A DNA stretch of 64,000 bases from Siphonodentalium dalli (GCA_032622095.1 CP136061.1:167963107-168027106); one strand, 5' to 3'. Positions 12,822 through 25,231 are shown, numbered from the stretch's first letter. Made by a program: numbers and translations. The notes: generated by a model not told the origin, from the letters alone.

Positions 12822-13311
12822 TCAGGGGTTGAAGACAGAACTACCATGTGCAGTTGTGCACCATATCGGTTTTGAATGAAAACTTTATATGGTATGAAGA
12901 TGCCAGGCTTTATTTGCGCTTAAGCGCAAATAATTTATTTGCGCTTAAGCGCAAATAATCTAATGGAGACTGAGAGCTTTGGTAACCATTAGATTATTTG
13001 CGCTTAAGCGCAAATAACTTATTTGCGCTTAAGCGCAAATAACCTATTTGCGCTTAAGCGCAAATAACCTATTTGCGCTTAAGCGCAAATAATCTGGAAA
13101 CCTAACAGATTGACAGAGATCTATGTATTATATGATGTTACAACACAATTGGGTTAATTATAGAACAGTTTAAAGTGATTCCCCTTATTCCAGTTAACGT
13201 ACATGCAAGTCTGGAAAAGACCAATTCAATTGGTTTTAATATTAATAAGACCGATCGATCTAATTAATTTAAAATCCAATCATTGGTTAAATTGATACTA
13301 ACCTCTTCCTC
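12649..13311. repeat. Local segmental duplication, copy B
   Basis: The partner of 11011-11592. Its extra length comes mainly from three additional palindromes, two of them at a regular 25-bp period (13021, 13046, 13071). The duplication therefore predates, or was accompanied by, expansion of the palindrome array. Confidence 0.85.
12912..13090. repeat. Palindrome array, cluster 2 (6 copies)
   Basis: The same 20-bp palindrome at 12912, 12937, 12996, 13021, 13046 and 13071, all perfect. Spacers of 5 bp give a 25-bp period inside the sub-runs; the longer spacer repeats the hairpin loop seen in cluster 1. Confidence 0.95.
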
Positions 13312-13325
13312 CGGCAATTGATTCT

Positions 13326-13547
13326 GTGAATGAATTATCTTCTGTTCTTGATTCAACTCTTGATTCATTGGAGAAAAATGTCTTAAATACCAAACAAAGC
13401 CTTCAACTTATCCTATGGAGACTGCACCTCAATGAACAGAATGATGAAGCCATTGAAGGTTTAATCCTCTCCAAATACACTGATCCAATTCAGACTTTAA
13501 TGAGTATCTTTCATTTGCTGACTGAACAGTCCTGTCATCCATCATAA
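13326..13547 (+). CDS. Small ORF, unknown product
   Basis: 73 codons, beginning MNELSSVLDSTL and ending LLTEQSCHPS. Composition is protein-like (leucine-rich, amphipathic) and unlike the low-complexity ORFs nearby, but no domain is recognised. A second open stretch follows in another frame at about 13,635-13,766 (GLDLPKNLMGVMA). It sits inside the inverted-repeat element at 13153-14320, so it may be a remnant of a transposon or captured exon. No promoter or poly(A) signal seen. Confidence 0.25.
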   Translation: MNELSSVLDSTLDSLEKNVLNTKQSLQLILWRLHLNEQNDEAIEGLILSKYTDPIQTLMSIFHLLTEQSCHPS

Positions 13548-13939
13548 TTTTTTTTTTTTCGCAAAATCCTGCTCAATGTTGTCATAGTTAGATCAACATC
13601 CATAATTATTTAGAAATGATATTTGCATTGTAATACTTATAGATGATGTACATGTACACCCAGCTGCCCCAAGATCAAATGAAAAAAGGAGGGAAAATGG
13701 ATTCCTAATGAAAAATGATAACTTAATTGGTTTAGACCTTCCTAAAAATCTTATGGGGGTGATGGCCTGAATGTGAAAACTGTCTTTCGTAGCCTTCGGA
13801 GTAGGACATGGTTGCACAATGAACTGTTCCCATTCATTTTTATTTGGCAAAGCATCACTGGAAGTCCTCCCCTTATGATCACATGGTAGCAAGGCTTGAG
13901 CCATTGATATGAAGGGGGTTTTTCTAAAAAGGAAGATCT

Positions 13940-14180
13940 ATTTGCGCTTAAGCGCAAATGAATTGCGCTTAAGCGCAAATGATTTGCGCTTAAGCGCAAA
14001 TAGTTTCCCTAAAGGATTCTTGATATTTATTTGCGCTTAAGCGCAAATGAATTGCGCTTAAGCGCAAATGATTTGCGCTTAAGCGCAAATAATTTCTATT
14101 ATTTGCGCTTAAGCGCAAATATCTGGATTTATTTGCGCTTAAGCGCAAATAACAAGAATTATTTGCGCTTAAGTGCAAAT
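13940..14180. repeat. Palindrome array, cluster 3 (9 copies)
   Basis: Copies at about 13940, 13961, 13982, 14029, 14050, 14071, 14101, 14131 and 14161. Two lack one T in the left arm (AATTGCGC) and the last has one C-to-T change. A triplet of about 62 bp (copies 1-3) is repeated with a 27-bp spacer (copies 4-6). Spurious minus-strand ORFs with repeated LRLSAN units run through it. Confidence 0.95.
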
Positions 14181-14329
14181 CAGGAATAAATGTGAAAATG
14201 GCCTCCCATACTAATCGATCTAATATAGACTGGTCTTACACCACCTATATGCATCTGAGATAAGGCATGGACGTATATATACATCGCTGGATAAGGGGAG
14301 TCACACTAAACTGTTCCATGATATCGTTC

Positions 14330-15058
14330 AACTTGGTAACTACTTAAAAACATTTGGATTTCTTTTGAGAGAATGAGATTATAAATAAACGTTTAAAAAT
14401 CTTCAAACAAACACCATTTAAATATTCAAGAATTGGAGTGAGCACCGCTCGGCTACTGACAGTGACTGACTCGGCATGTCAGTGTCAGCCATGTTTTATT
14501 GGATTTCGATCAATTGGTGTTCACCCAGACCTGATATTTAAATGTGAATTTGGGCTCCCTTTCCCATACAATTTAGTAAGACACAAACTTACGCAACCTT
14601 CCAAGTCTGCATGGGGTTGACATCAGCCGATATACTGCAACGTATTCATCGATCAGTTCATGCCAATAATGGAAACTTGTTTGTGACTCGTCTTCCATTC
14701 CAGATCATTCCAAGTTCAACCTGCTGGCTGCTGTCAACTGTCTAGGATTACTTGAGTACCGGTACGATTAAACGGACATTGACCGTGGAATGTCGCATTT
14801 CCATATCACATAAGCGTTGCTAGTATAATTTCTGCAATATATGCTGTCTTTGTGGTGCGAATTTCTCACAACAAACGTCGTTAACTTGGGAAGTAACATG
14901 ATGCGGAAGTTACAATTTATGGGTTTTTCCCAACCCGGAGGTAAACAAATCAGACAGTGCTTAAAGTCACGCAGTCGGAGGACATCGTGTGGCGAGGGGA
15001 CTGAACTCTGTTTTGCAACTTGAGATCGACGTACCACCGGTCATCTGAGTACTATCCC
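14330..15058. other. Intergenic, no gene seen
   Basis: Moderately GC-richer than its surroundings. Overlapping short ORFs on both strands (14438-15037) show no domain. Confidence 0.35.
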
Positions 15059-15766
15059 TTTAAATTCGCGCAGTACTATTTTTCGCGAATAGAAAACTGA
15101 GCGAAATATAATACGACTCCTGAGTTTATACCAAATCACCGGGAAACAATAAGGCTATACGTTGATGAGTTACGTAATACATGTATGTACACATTACGGA
15201 AGGTTGGACCAAATATTAGGCTACTATGACTAGAATTGACATGCGGGCAACCAACAGCAAAACCATTACTGGTATGTATGACATAATTATATAGCAACAA
15301 AGCATGGCAACATCATTGATGTTGATACTTGTAAGAAATACACATTGCAGACTGAAGATGCACGAAAGGACGCCCCCCCCCCCCCCCCCCTGGCCAAGTT
15401 TAGATTTTTCCTGATGTAAGTTTTTCATATACGCGGTTGTTGTTTTACATCTTTCGGTTTCATTTCAATTATGTTTATAACTATTTCAGTATCAGATTAA
15501 TTATTTGGAGGGTATAAACACCAGTCTTCACAAGACATTGATGATGCAGCTATGTTAAATCATACACGATGTAAAGCCACCAATTAATGATGCTGTTTAA
15601 TATGCACACGTATACCTTCATTAACGATTAAGATCTGAAACTGTCATCAAATCCAAGCATTTTACGAAAAGAAATTTGTCAGTTTTGAATTTGGGCATCA
15701 AGATGCGCGAATTCAAAGTGCGCGAATTCAAAACTGAGCGAAAAAATAGTACTGTGCGAATTTAAA
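15059..15766. mobile_element. MITE-like element with AT/CG-mixed inverted ends
   Basis: TTTAAATTCGCGCAGTACTA at 15059 is mirrored by the end at 15741-15766, reverse complement TTTAAATTCGCACAGTACTA. Internal GAAAACTGAGCG is also shared near both ends. The interior has a C18 run and no ORF of note. Confidence 0.6.
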
Positions 15767-15782
15767 TACGAGTAAGGTAGGT

Positions 15783-16015
15783 CTATAAATACACGAACTG
15801 TTGACATACCAGCTTCATATGCTCTGAAAAACACTTGCCAAAGTCAGACATTTTCCAGTCGTTTTCAACCTTTCGCCATAAATCAGATAAACGCTCTTTG
15901 TTGCTGCCATAGCAGGAATAGACTACCACGGAACGCTCTTTTTTGTCCCATGTCATGCAAATGGTTCTATTATGTTTGGGACCCAAACACCGTATTCACA
16001 GTTGTATTTTTCATT
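15783..16015 (-). pseudogene. Coding-like repeat fragment, Cys/Trp-rich, copy 1
   Basis: The minus strand encodes TICMTWDKKERSVVVYSCYG, then NKERLSDLWRKVENDW and DFGKCFSEHMK. Upstream in another frame lies WSNEKYNCEYGVWVP, so one frameshift separates the two parts. A diverged copy at about 40985-41180 (minus strand) preserves the protein pattern better than the DNA: ICTTWNRKVHSVLIYS, stop, YGRNKERMSDFWRKFEN. That pattern suggests descent from a real coding exon, possibly a transposon protein. I do not recognise the family. Related DNA also occurs inside the TTAA MITEs (near 51,570 and 59,290). Confidence 0.4.
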
Positions 16016-16507
16016 ACTCCAATGCGTCTTTTTTGGCTTAGGCCTACATAAAGCTCGTATAGAAAGGTATATAGTTCAGATATTTATCGACCTATTTCGA
16101 TACTGAGAAAGATTCAAAAGCGAATTATATTATGTGTATTTTGGAGCGCGAACCGCCATGTGGCTTTAATGTCTCAGTGCAAATTAAAACGCTTCAGTAT
16201 TGCAACGTACATCTATATATTAACCCTCCAGCCAAAAATGGTGTTATTTAGGCTGCTGAACAATTGGACAGTCTCAGTTTTCTAAATAATTGGGGGAAAC
16301 GCATCAGGAAAAAATTGCAAGCACCGGAAAAATGGGGGTTTCTGGGCTCCAGACAACCCCCACACACCCGGTCTCGTGTACGGAATATTTCGTCAGACCC
16401 CCTCCCTGTCTGATCCAAGACTTTTTAGGAAAATATTTTTAACAGTAATTTGAATTAGCACAGCTTATATGTGCGCGATTCAAAACTAACCGAACAATCA
16501 CCCAAGC

Positions 16508-16970
16508 GGTCCTGCTAATGTGCTATATGATGCGACTGAAGCCTGCTGAATTGCTATGATGTTGTTAGGGCAAGCTGATGCTAGTGTACTGTTATATATT
16601 TTTAATTTGTCTTTTTCGCGGTGTTCCGATAATCTGAACATATCCAGGAAAAGCAATTATTATGCGTATCAAACATTCAAAATCATATTTATTGCGAAAT
16701 ATTTTTAATACTGGTTGTATTAGAATGATGTTCAAAATTGACCATAATCAAAATGGTTATTCACGTCAAAAATATATATTTTCTTGAATGTTTCCGCATA
16801 CACTCAGATACACTCACTGTTTTTTCTCAAATTGCTCGGATTAGCCGAACACCGCGAAAATGACAACTTCAGAAAAAATAAAGGTACATTTTCGTAACGG
16901 CATCAGTTTGCCATACCCGCATCATGACAATTCAGCAAGACCACCAGCATGATAACATATTAGCAGGACC
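16508..16970. mobile_element. MITE with about 140-bp inverted ends
   Basis: The left end GGTCCTGCTAATGTG..AT.ATG is mirrored on the right (reverse complement GGTCCTGCTAATATG). Further in, CTGCTGAATTG and TTTTTCGCGGTGTTC on the left correspond to CTTGCTGAATTG and TTTTCGCGGTGTTCGG in the reverse complement of the right arm. The arms are about 140 bp each with a short AT-rich centre and no coding capacity. Confidence 0.75.
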
Positions 16971-17529
16971 ACGTGACCAGTGGTGAGTATTGCCATGATT
17001 GCACGAGCAAGGTTTGTTGATTGCGATGTGTGGCGTCATGTCAAATCATCCCTGTAAACAGAATGGATGATTCCAATCAGCAATCAAGGCAATCAATGTG
17101 TGTCTTTCATGTCTGCGACCTTTTGTGGGGTGTCGCTTTCCAGCACGTGATCACAATGATAACTGCTCACACGCAGCCACTCACGCCTGCTGCAGGTGCA
17201 TTCGTCAATAGCCAATTTATAATTGATTCAGTAGCCCTAAGTTTGCAAAGTGACGGGAGGTATATATCGATACTTTCTATATTCTTGTGTCTCATATTAT
17301 ATATATTTGTTTAGTGAATTTCGATATATGTGATGCGTTTGGTCTTATTCATACAACTTATAACGATGATTAAATGGAGAGAAAAGTGGTCAGAAAATTA
17401 GGCATATCCATTTTTTCCCTGTTACATCGCTACAAGAAATCGTATTTGAAAAAAAATGTCACAGCCCAAGATTGAATTTATGTTCTGCAAGCAGAGGGTC
17501 TCTAATGGGGGGGGGGGGTATTGATTTTC
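16971..17529. other. Spacer before the satellite, no gene seen
   Basis: A 97-codon ORF at 17021-17314 has no recognisable domain. A G12 run (17507-17518) sits at the satellite edge. Confidence 0.4.
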
Positions 17530-20500
17530 AATGTCTGTTCAATGTTATAACTTGAACCGTAGTGCTCTGATCTCAATGAAATTTGGTATGGGTGTTCACT
17601 ACTATAAGGACATTCAATGGCATCTGTCCAATGTATGCACCGGACGACAGTATATCTTGTTTTTGCACTGATTTAAATTTCATTAGTTTTGTTCTTTCAT
17701 TTTGTATTCCACATTAGGCAGGACAGATCTCATTATTTTTGTCATTCTGTTTTGTCTTCCAGATTGGAGAGGGTACAATATTTCAGATACTCGGAAGCAT
17801 ACAGAAGATGGCCACATCCAAGATAACGCAGCGAATCAAATGTCTGGTTATTGTTATAGCCCCTTTTTAAAAAAGGTATATTGTTTTGCATCTGTCTGTC
17901 CGGACATTCGTACGTACATCCGCCCAATGTCTGTTCATGCCATAGTGCTCGGTTCTGAATGAAATTTGGTATGGATGTTCCCTACTATGAGTATACTCAG
18001 TAGAATATTCCATCGTTTTGTTCAGATTATTCATTCTAGAGTTATTCATCTTTGTTTATCTGGAAATGTTGGCTTTTTGGTCTGTCTGATGTCTTTTCGG
18101 GACATAACTTGAACAATAATGCTCGGTTCTCAATGATATTTGGTATGGATGTTCACCACTATAAGGACATTCAATGGCATCTGTTCAATATATGCACCGG
18201 ACGACAGTATATCTTGTTTTTGCACTGATTTAAATTTCATTATTTTTGTTCTTTCATTTGGTATTCCACATTATAGACAGGACAGATCTCATTATTTTTG
18301 TCATTCTGTTTTGTTTTCCAGATTGGAGAGGGTAGAAGATTTCAGATACTCTGAAGCATATAGAAGATGGCCACATCCAAGATAACGCAGCGAATCAAAT
18401 GTCTGGTTATTATTATAGCCCCTTATTAAAAAAGGGTATATTGTTTTGCACGTGTCTGTCCGGACATGCGTTCGTACATCCGCACAATGTCTTTTCAATG
18501 TTATAACTTGAACCGTAGTGCTCTGATCTCAATGAAATTTGGTATGGGTGTTCACCACTATAAGGACATTCAATGGCATCTGTCCAATGTATGCACCGGA
18601 CGACAGTATATCTTGTTTTTGCACTGATTTAAATTTCATTATTTTTGTTCTTTCATTTTGTATTTCACATTAGGCAGGACAGATCTCATTATTTTTGTCA
18701 TTCTGTTTTGTCTTCCAGATTGGAGAGGGTACAATATTTCAGATACTCGGAAGCATACAGAAGATGGCCACATCCAAGATAACGCAGCGAATCAAATGTC
18801 TGTGGTTATTGTTATAGCCCCTTTTTTAAAAAGGTATATTGTTTTGCATCTGTCTGTCCGGACGTTCGTACGTACATCCGCCCAATGTCTGTTCATGCCA
18901 TAGTGCTCGGTTCTGAATGAAATTTGGTATGGATGTTCCCTACTATGAGTATACTCAGTAGAATATTCCATCGTTTTGTTCAGATTATTCATTCTAGAGT
19001 TATTCATCTTTGTTTATCTGGAAATGTTGGCTTTTTAGTCTGTCTGATGTCTTTTCAGGACATAACTTGAACAATAATGATCGGTTCTCAATGACATTTG
19101 GTATGGATGTTCACCACTATAAGGACATTCAATGGCATCTGTTCAATGTATGCACCGGACGACAGTATATCTTGTTTTTGCACTGATTTAAATTTCATTA
19201 TTTTTGTTCTTTCATTTGGTATTCCACATTATAGACAGGACAGATCTCATTATTTTTGTCATTTTGTTTTGTCTTCCAGATTGGAGAGGGTAGAAGATTT
19301 CAGATACTCGGAAGCATACAGAAGATGGCCACATCCAAGATAACGCAGCGAATCAAATGTCTGGTTATTATTATAGCCCCTTATTAAAAAAGGGTATATT
19401 GTTTTGCACGTGTCTGTCCGGACATGCGTTCGTACATCCGCACAATGTCTTTTCAATGTTATAACTTGAACCGTAGTGCTCTGATCTCAATGAAATTTGG
19501 TATGGGTGTTCACCACTATAAGGACATTCAATGGCATCTGTCCAATGTATGCACCGGACGACAGTATATCTTGTTTTTGCACTGATTTAAATTTCATTAG
19601 TTTTGTTCTTTCATTTTGTATTCCACATTAGGCAGGACAGATCTCATTATTTTTGTCATTCTGTTTTGTCTTCCAGATTGGAGAGGGTACAATATTTCAG
19701 ATACTCGGAAGCATACAGAAGATGGCCACATCCAAGATAACGCAGCGAATCAAATGTCTGGTTATTGTTATAGCCCCTTTTTAAAAAAGGTATATTGTTT
19801 TGCATCTGTCTGTCCGGACGTTCGTACGTACATCCGCCCAATGTCTGTTCATGCCATAGTGCTCGGTTCTGAATGAAATTTGGTATGGATGTTCCCTACT
19901 ATGAGTATACTCAGTAGAATATTCCATCGTTTTGTTCAGATTATTCATTCTAGAGTTATTCATCTTTGTTTATCTGGAAATGTTGGCTTTTTGGTCTGTC
20001 TGATGTCTTTTCGGGACATAACTTGAACAATAATGCTCGGTTCTCAATGATATTTGGTATGGATGTTCACCACTATAAGGACATTCAATGGCATCTGTTC
20101 AATGTATGCACCGGACGACAGTATATCTTGTTTTTGCACTGATTTAAATTTCATTATTTTTGTTCTTTCATTTGGTATTCCACATTATAGACAGGACATA
20201 TCTCATTATTTTTGTCATTTTGTTTTGTCTTCCAGATTGGAGAGGGTAGAAGATTTCAGATACTCTGAAGAAGCATATAGAAGATGGCCACATCCAAGAT
20301 AACGCAGCGAATCAAATGTCTGGTTATTATTATAGCCCCTTATTAAAAAAGGGTATATTGTTTTGCACGTGTCTGTCCGGACATGCGTTCGTACATCCGC
20401 ACAATGTCTGTTCAATGTTATAACTTGAACCGTAGTGCTCTGATCTCAATGAAATTTGGTATGGGTGTTCACCACTATAAGGACATTCAATGGCATCTGT

Positions 20501-23500
20501 CCAATGTATGCACCGGACGACAGTATATCTTGTTTTTGCACTGATTTAAATTTCATTAGTTTTGTTCTTTCATTTTGTATTCCACATTAGGCAGGACAGA
20601 TCTCATTATTTTTGTCATTCTGTTTTGTCTTCCAGATTGGAGAGGGTACAATATTTCAGATACTCGGAAGCATACAGAAGATGGCCACATCCAAGATAAC
20701 GCAGCGAATCAAATGTCTGGTTATTGTTATAGCCCCTTTTTTAAAAAGGTATATTGTTTTGCATCTGTCTGTCCGGACGTTCGTACGTACATCCGCCCAA
20801 TGTCTGTTCATGCCATAGTGCTCGGTTCTGAATGAAATTTGGTATGGATGTTCCCTACTATGAGTATACTCAGTAGAATATTCCATCGTTTTGTTCAGAT
20901 TATTCATTCTAGAGTTATTCATCTTTGTTTATCTGGAAATGTTGGCTTTTTAGTCTGTCTGATGTCTTTTCAGGACATAACTTGAACAATAATGATCGGT
21001 TCTCAATGATATTTGGTATGGATGTTCACCACTATAAGGACATTCAATGGCATCTGTTCAATGTATGCACCGGACGACAGTATATCTTGTTTTTGCACTG
21101 ATTTAAATTTCATTATTTTTGTTCTTTCATTTGGTATTCCACATTATAGACAGGACAGATCTCATTATTTTTGTCATTTTGTTTTGTCTTCCAGATTGGA
21201 GAGGGTAGAAGATTTCAGATACTCGGAAGCATACAGAAGATGGCCACATCCAAGATAACGCAGCGAATCAAATGTCTGGTTATTATTATAGCCCCTTATT
21301 AAAAAAGGGTATATTGTTTTGCACGTGTCTGTCCGGACATGCGTTCGTACATCCGCACAATGTCTTTTCAATGTTATAACTTGAACCGTAGTGCTCTGAT
21401 CTCAATGAAATTTGGTATGGGTGTTCACCACTATAAGAACATTCAATGGCATCTGTCCAATGTATGCACCGGACGACAGTATATCTTGTTTTTGCACTGA
21501 TTTAAATTTCATTAGTTTTGTTCTTTCATTTTGTATTCCACATTAGGCAGGACAGATCTCATTATTTTTGTCATTCTGTTTTGTCTTCCAGATTGGAGAG
21601 GGTACAATATTTCAGATACTCGGAAGCATACAGAAGATGGCCACATCCAAGATAACGCAGCGAATCAAATGTCTGGTTATTGTTATAGCCCCTTTTTAAA
21701 AAAGGTATATTGTTTTGCATCTGTCTGTCCGGACGTTCGTACGTACATCCGCCCAATGTCTGTTCATGCCATAGTGCTCGGTTCTGAATGAAATTTGGTA
21801 TGGATGTTCCCTACTATGAGTATACTCAGTAGAATATTCCATCGTTTTGTTCAGATTATTCATTCTAGAGTTATTCATCTTTGTTTATCTGGAAATGTTG
21901 GCTTTTTGGTCTGTCTGATGTCTTTTCGGGACATAACTTGAACAATAATGCTCGGTTCTCAATGATATTTGGTATGGATGTTCACCACTATAAGGACATT
22001 CAATGGCATCTGTTCAATGTATGCACCGGACGACAGTATATCTTGTTTTTGCACTGATTTAAATTTCATTATTTTTGTTCTTTCATTTGGTATTCCACAT
22101 TATAGACAGGACATATCTCATTATTTTTGTCATTTTGTTTTGTCTTCCAGATTGGAGAGGGTAGAAGATTTCAGATACTCTGAAGAAGCATATAGAAGAT
22201 GGCCACATCCAAGATAACGCAGCGAATCAAATGTCTGGTTATTATTATAGCCCCTTATTAAAAAAGGGTATATTGTTTTGCACGTGTCTGTCCGGACATG
22301 CGTTCGTACATCCGCACAATGTCTGTTCAATGTTATAACTTGAACCGTAGTGCTCTGATCTCAATGAAATTTGGTATGGGTGTTCACCACTATAAGGACA
22401 TTCAATGGCATCTGTCCAATGTATGCACCGGACGACAGTATATCTTGTTTTTGCACTGATTTAAATTTCATTAGTTTTGTTCTTTCATTTTGTATTCCAC
22501 ATTAGGCAGGACAGATCTCATTATTTTTGTCATTCTGTTTTGTCTTCCAGATTGGAGAGGGTACAATATTTCAGATACTCGGAAGCATACAGAAGATGGC
22601 CACATCCAAGATAACGCAGCGAATCAAATGTCTGGTTATTGTTATAGCCCCTTTTTAAAAAAGGTATATTGTTTTGCATCTGTCTGTCCGGACGTTCGTA
22701 CGTACATCCGCCCAATGTCTGTTCATGCCATAGTGCTCGGTTCTGAATGAAATTTGGTATGGATGTTCCCTACTATGAGTATACTCAGTAGAATATTCCA
22801 TCGTTTTGTTCAGATTATTCATTCTAGAGTTATTCATCCTTGTTTATCTGGAAATGTTGGCTTTTTGGTCTGTCTGATGTCTTTTCGGGACATAACTTGA
22901 ACAATAATGCTCGGTTCTCAATGATATTTGGTATGGATGTTCACCACTATAAGGACATTCAATGGCATCTGTTCAATGTATGCACCGGACGACAGTATAT
23001 CTTGTTTTTGCACTGATTTAAATTTCATTATTTTTGTTCTTTCATTTGGTATTCCACATTATAGACAGGACAGATCTCATTATTTTTGTCATTTTGTTTT
23101 GTCTTCCAGATTGGAGAGGGTAGAAGATTTCAGATACTCGGAAGCATACAGAAGATGGCCACATCCAAGATAACGCAGCGAATCAAATGTCTGGTTATTA
23201 TTATAGCCCCTTATTAAAAAAGGGTATATTGTTTTGCACGTGTCTGTCCGGACATGCGTTCGTACATCCGCACAATGTCTGTTCAATGTTATAACTTGAA
23301 CCGTAGTGCTCTGATCTCAATGAAATTTGGTATGGGTCTTCACCACTATAAGGACATTCAATGGCATCTGTCCAATGTATGCACCGGACGACAGTATATC
23401 TTGTTTTTGCACTGATTTAAATTTTATTATTTTTGTTCTTTCATTTGGTATTCCACATTATAGACAGGACATATCTCATTATTTTTGTCATTCTGATTTG

Positions 23501-24428
23501 TCTTCCAGATTGGAGAGGGTAGAAGATTTCAGATACTCGGAAGCATATAGAAGATGGCCACATCCAAGATAACGCAGCGAATCAAATGTCTGGTTATTAT
23601 TATAGCCCCTTATTAAAAAAGGGTATATTGTTTTGCACGTGTCTGTCCGGACATGCGTTCGTACATCCGCACAATGTCTTTTCAATGTTATAACTTGAAC
23701 CGTAGTGCTCTGATCTCAATGAAATTTGGTATGGGTGTTCACCACTATAAGGACATTCAATGGCATCTGTCCAATGTATGCACCGGACGACAGTATATCT
23801 TGTTTTTGCACTGATTTAAATTTCATTAGTTTTGTTCTTTCATTTTGTATTCCACATTAGGCAGGACAGATCTCATTATTTTTGTCATTCTGTTTTGTCT
23901 TCCAGATTGGAGAGGGTACAATATTTCAGATACTCGGAAGCATACAGAAGATGGCCACATCCAAGATAACGCAGCGAATCAAATGTCTGGTTATTGTTAT
24001 AGCCCCTTTTTAAAAAATGTATATTGTTTTGCATCTGTCTGTCCGGACGTTCGTACGTACATCCGCCCAATGTCTGTTCATGCCATAGTGCTCGGTTCTG
24101 AATGAAATTTGGTATGGATGTTCCCTACTATGAGTATACTCAGTAGAATATTCCATCGTTTTGTTCAGATTATTCATTCTAGAGTTATTCATCTTTGTTT
24201 ATCTGGAAATGTTGGCTTTTTGGTCTGTCTGATGTCTTTTCGGGACATAACTTGAACAATAATGCTCGGTTCTCAATGATATTTGGTATGGATGTTCACC
24301 GCTATAAGGACATTCAATGGCATCTGTTCAATATATGCACCGGACGACAGTATATCTTGTTTTTGCACTGATTTAAATTTCATTATTTTTGTTCTTTCAT
24401 TTGGTATTCCACATTATAGACAGGACAG
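17530..24428. repeat. 6.9-kb satellite, about 957-bp units with higher-order structure
   Basis: About 7.2 units. Landmarks recur at 17702, 18658, 19616, 20575, 21531 and 22490 (spacing 956-959), then 23845. Each unit consists of two related half-units, one near 400 bp and one near 557 bp that carries an extra segment. Between 22928 and 23327 a single extra 399-bp half-unit is inserted. Variants alternate: the GATCGG form pairs with CTCGGAAGCATACAG and the GCTCGG form with CTCTGAAGAAGCATATAG, giving a two-unit repeat of about 1,915 bp. Identity between like units is very high, so amplification is recent. ORFs of 60-88 codons recur only because the DNA repeats; variants introduce stops. Confidence 0.95.
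18415..18490 (-). repeat. Cassette-type hairpin and microsatellite remnant inside a satellite unit
   Basis: TATAGCCCCTTATTAAAAAA followed by GGGTATA can pair its ends, and is next to GTCTGTCCGGACATGCGTTC. Read on the minus strand this is microsatellite-like CGGACAGAC then a terminal hairpin, the same order as the other cassettes. It recurs in every half-unit of the satellite. Confidence 0.45.
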
Positions 24429-24588
24429 CCCGTACAGAAACTTCACGTATGATTTGGGTAGAAACACGTTAGAGCACCTTAGAATTATGTTAGTTTTATG
24501 TCCTAATTGGCTGGGCTAACTTAGATCGTGTATGAAAGCAGATCGCTCATTTCAATGCAGCAACTTTGAACCGGCTGTCGACGTAAAC
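24429..24588. other. Junction between satellite and 101-bp repeat
   Basis: The satellite stops abruptly mid-unit after CAGGACAG. The following sequence contains a degenerate first unit of the next array (CACGTTAGAG at about 24,457). Confidence 0.6.
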
Positions 24589-24890
24589 CACGTTAGAATT
24601 ATGTTAGAAATCTGTCCTTTATTCTTTTCACCAACTCCTACTTATAAGATTTAGCGGAATTCTCTAAGTCCGGCTTTCTAACGTCAGTGCACGTTAGAAT
24701 TATGTTAGAAATCTGTCCTTTATACTTTTGATCAAGTCCTGTTTTATCAAATTTAGCGGAATTTTCTAAGTCAGACTTCTAACATCAGTGCACGTTAGAA
24801 TTATGTTAGAAATCTGTCCTTATACTATTTACAGATCTACTTCTCCTTTTTTTTAATTAGCGGAATTTTCTAAGTCCAACTAAGAAAATT
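24589..24890. repeat. Short tandem array, three units of 101 bp
   Basis: CACGTTAGAATTATGTTAGA starts at 24589, 24690 and 24791 (spacing 101 and 101). Each unit also carries TAGCGGAATT(C/T)TCTAAGTC. The last unit is truncated. Confidence 0.9.
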
Positions 24891-24923
24891 TACTTATAAA
24901 TGAGTAAAAAAAAATTACTCCAG

Positions 24924-25231
24924 TTTTACTCACGAATAAATTATTTTATTGAAGAATATAAATCACAAATAATTTAAAGTACAGATTGCTAAGTATCATA
25001 ATTATATATAGAACCTGCAGTTGTGAACCCATTCTGTTATTCAATAGTTTTATTTTAGTATCAAATTAAAATTTCTTCTTGAATCATGAATTTTGAAATC
25101 TTGAATCCTTATATTATATTATATCCGCAAAAACTGGTTCTATGGTGAACTAAAAAAAATATATACTCTATTTTTACTCACGAATAAATATTTTATTGAA
25201 GAATATAAATCACAAATAATTTAAAGTACAG
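24924..25231. repeat. Direct repeats of 60 bp, 248 bp apart
   Basis: TTTTACTCACGAATAAATTA through AATTTAAAGTACAG occurs at 24924-24984 and again at 25172-25231 with one or two differences. The arrangement could be short terminal direct repeats of a small element or a simple duplication. Confidence 0.8.

Larger units (their letters stand above)
13153..14320. mobile_element. Inverted-repeat element enclosing an ORF and palindrome cluster 3
   Basis: The block GAACAGTTTAAAGTGATTCC at about 13165 and the following GACC(A/G)..GATCGATCTAAT segment reappear inverted at 14205-14320, where the reverse complement reads GGAACAGTTTAGTGTGACTC, then TAAGACCAGTCTATATTAGA and ATCGATTAGT. The arms are about 110 bp and diverged. 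The interior holds the small ORF at 13326 and cluster 3 of the palindromes, while cluster 2 lies just outside. Palindromes near the termini could be subterminal transposase-binding sites (inference). Confidence 0.5.

Noticed and set aside
13751-14178. Minus-strand ORFs with LRLSAN repeats as a repeat protein
   Set aside because: They are the translation of the 20-bp palindrome and its spacers; palindromic DNA reads similarly on both strands.
11268-14180. Palindrome clusters as a CRISPR-like array
   Set aside because: Spacers are short, variable in length and partly repeated, there are no cas genes, and the context is a eukaryotic genome with introns.
17530-24428. Series of 60-88-codon ORFs in the satellite as a tandem gene family
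   Set aside because: The ORFs occur in several frames and both strands of the same repeat, and natural variants (CTCTGAAGC, CATATAG) insert stops in the best frame that follows a splice-like TTTTGTCTTCCAG. They are by-products of repetition.
24924-25231. LTR retrotransposon with 60-bp repeats
   Set aside because: Repeats are too short, only 188 bp lie between them, and no primer-binding site, gag or pol is present.
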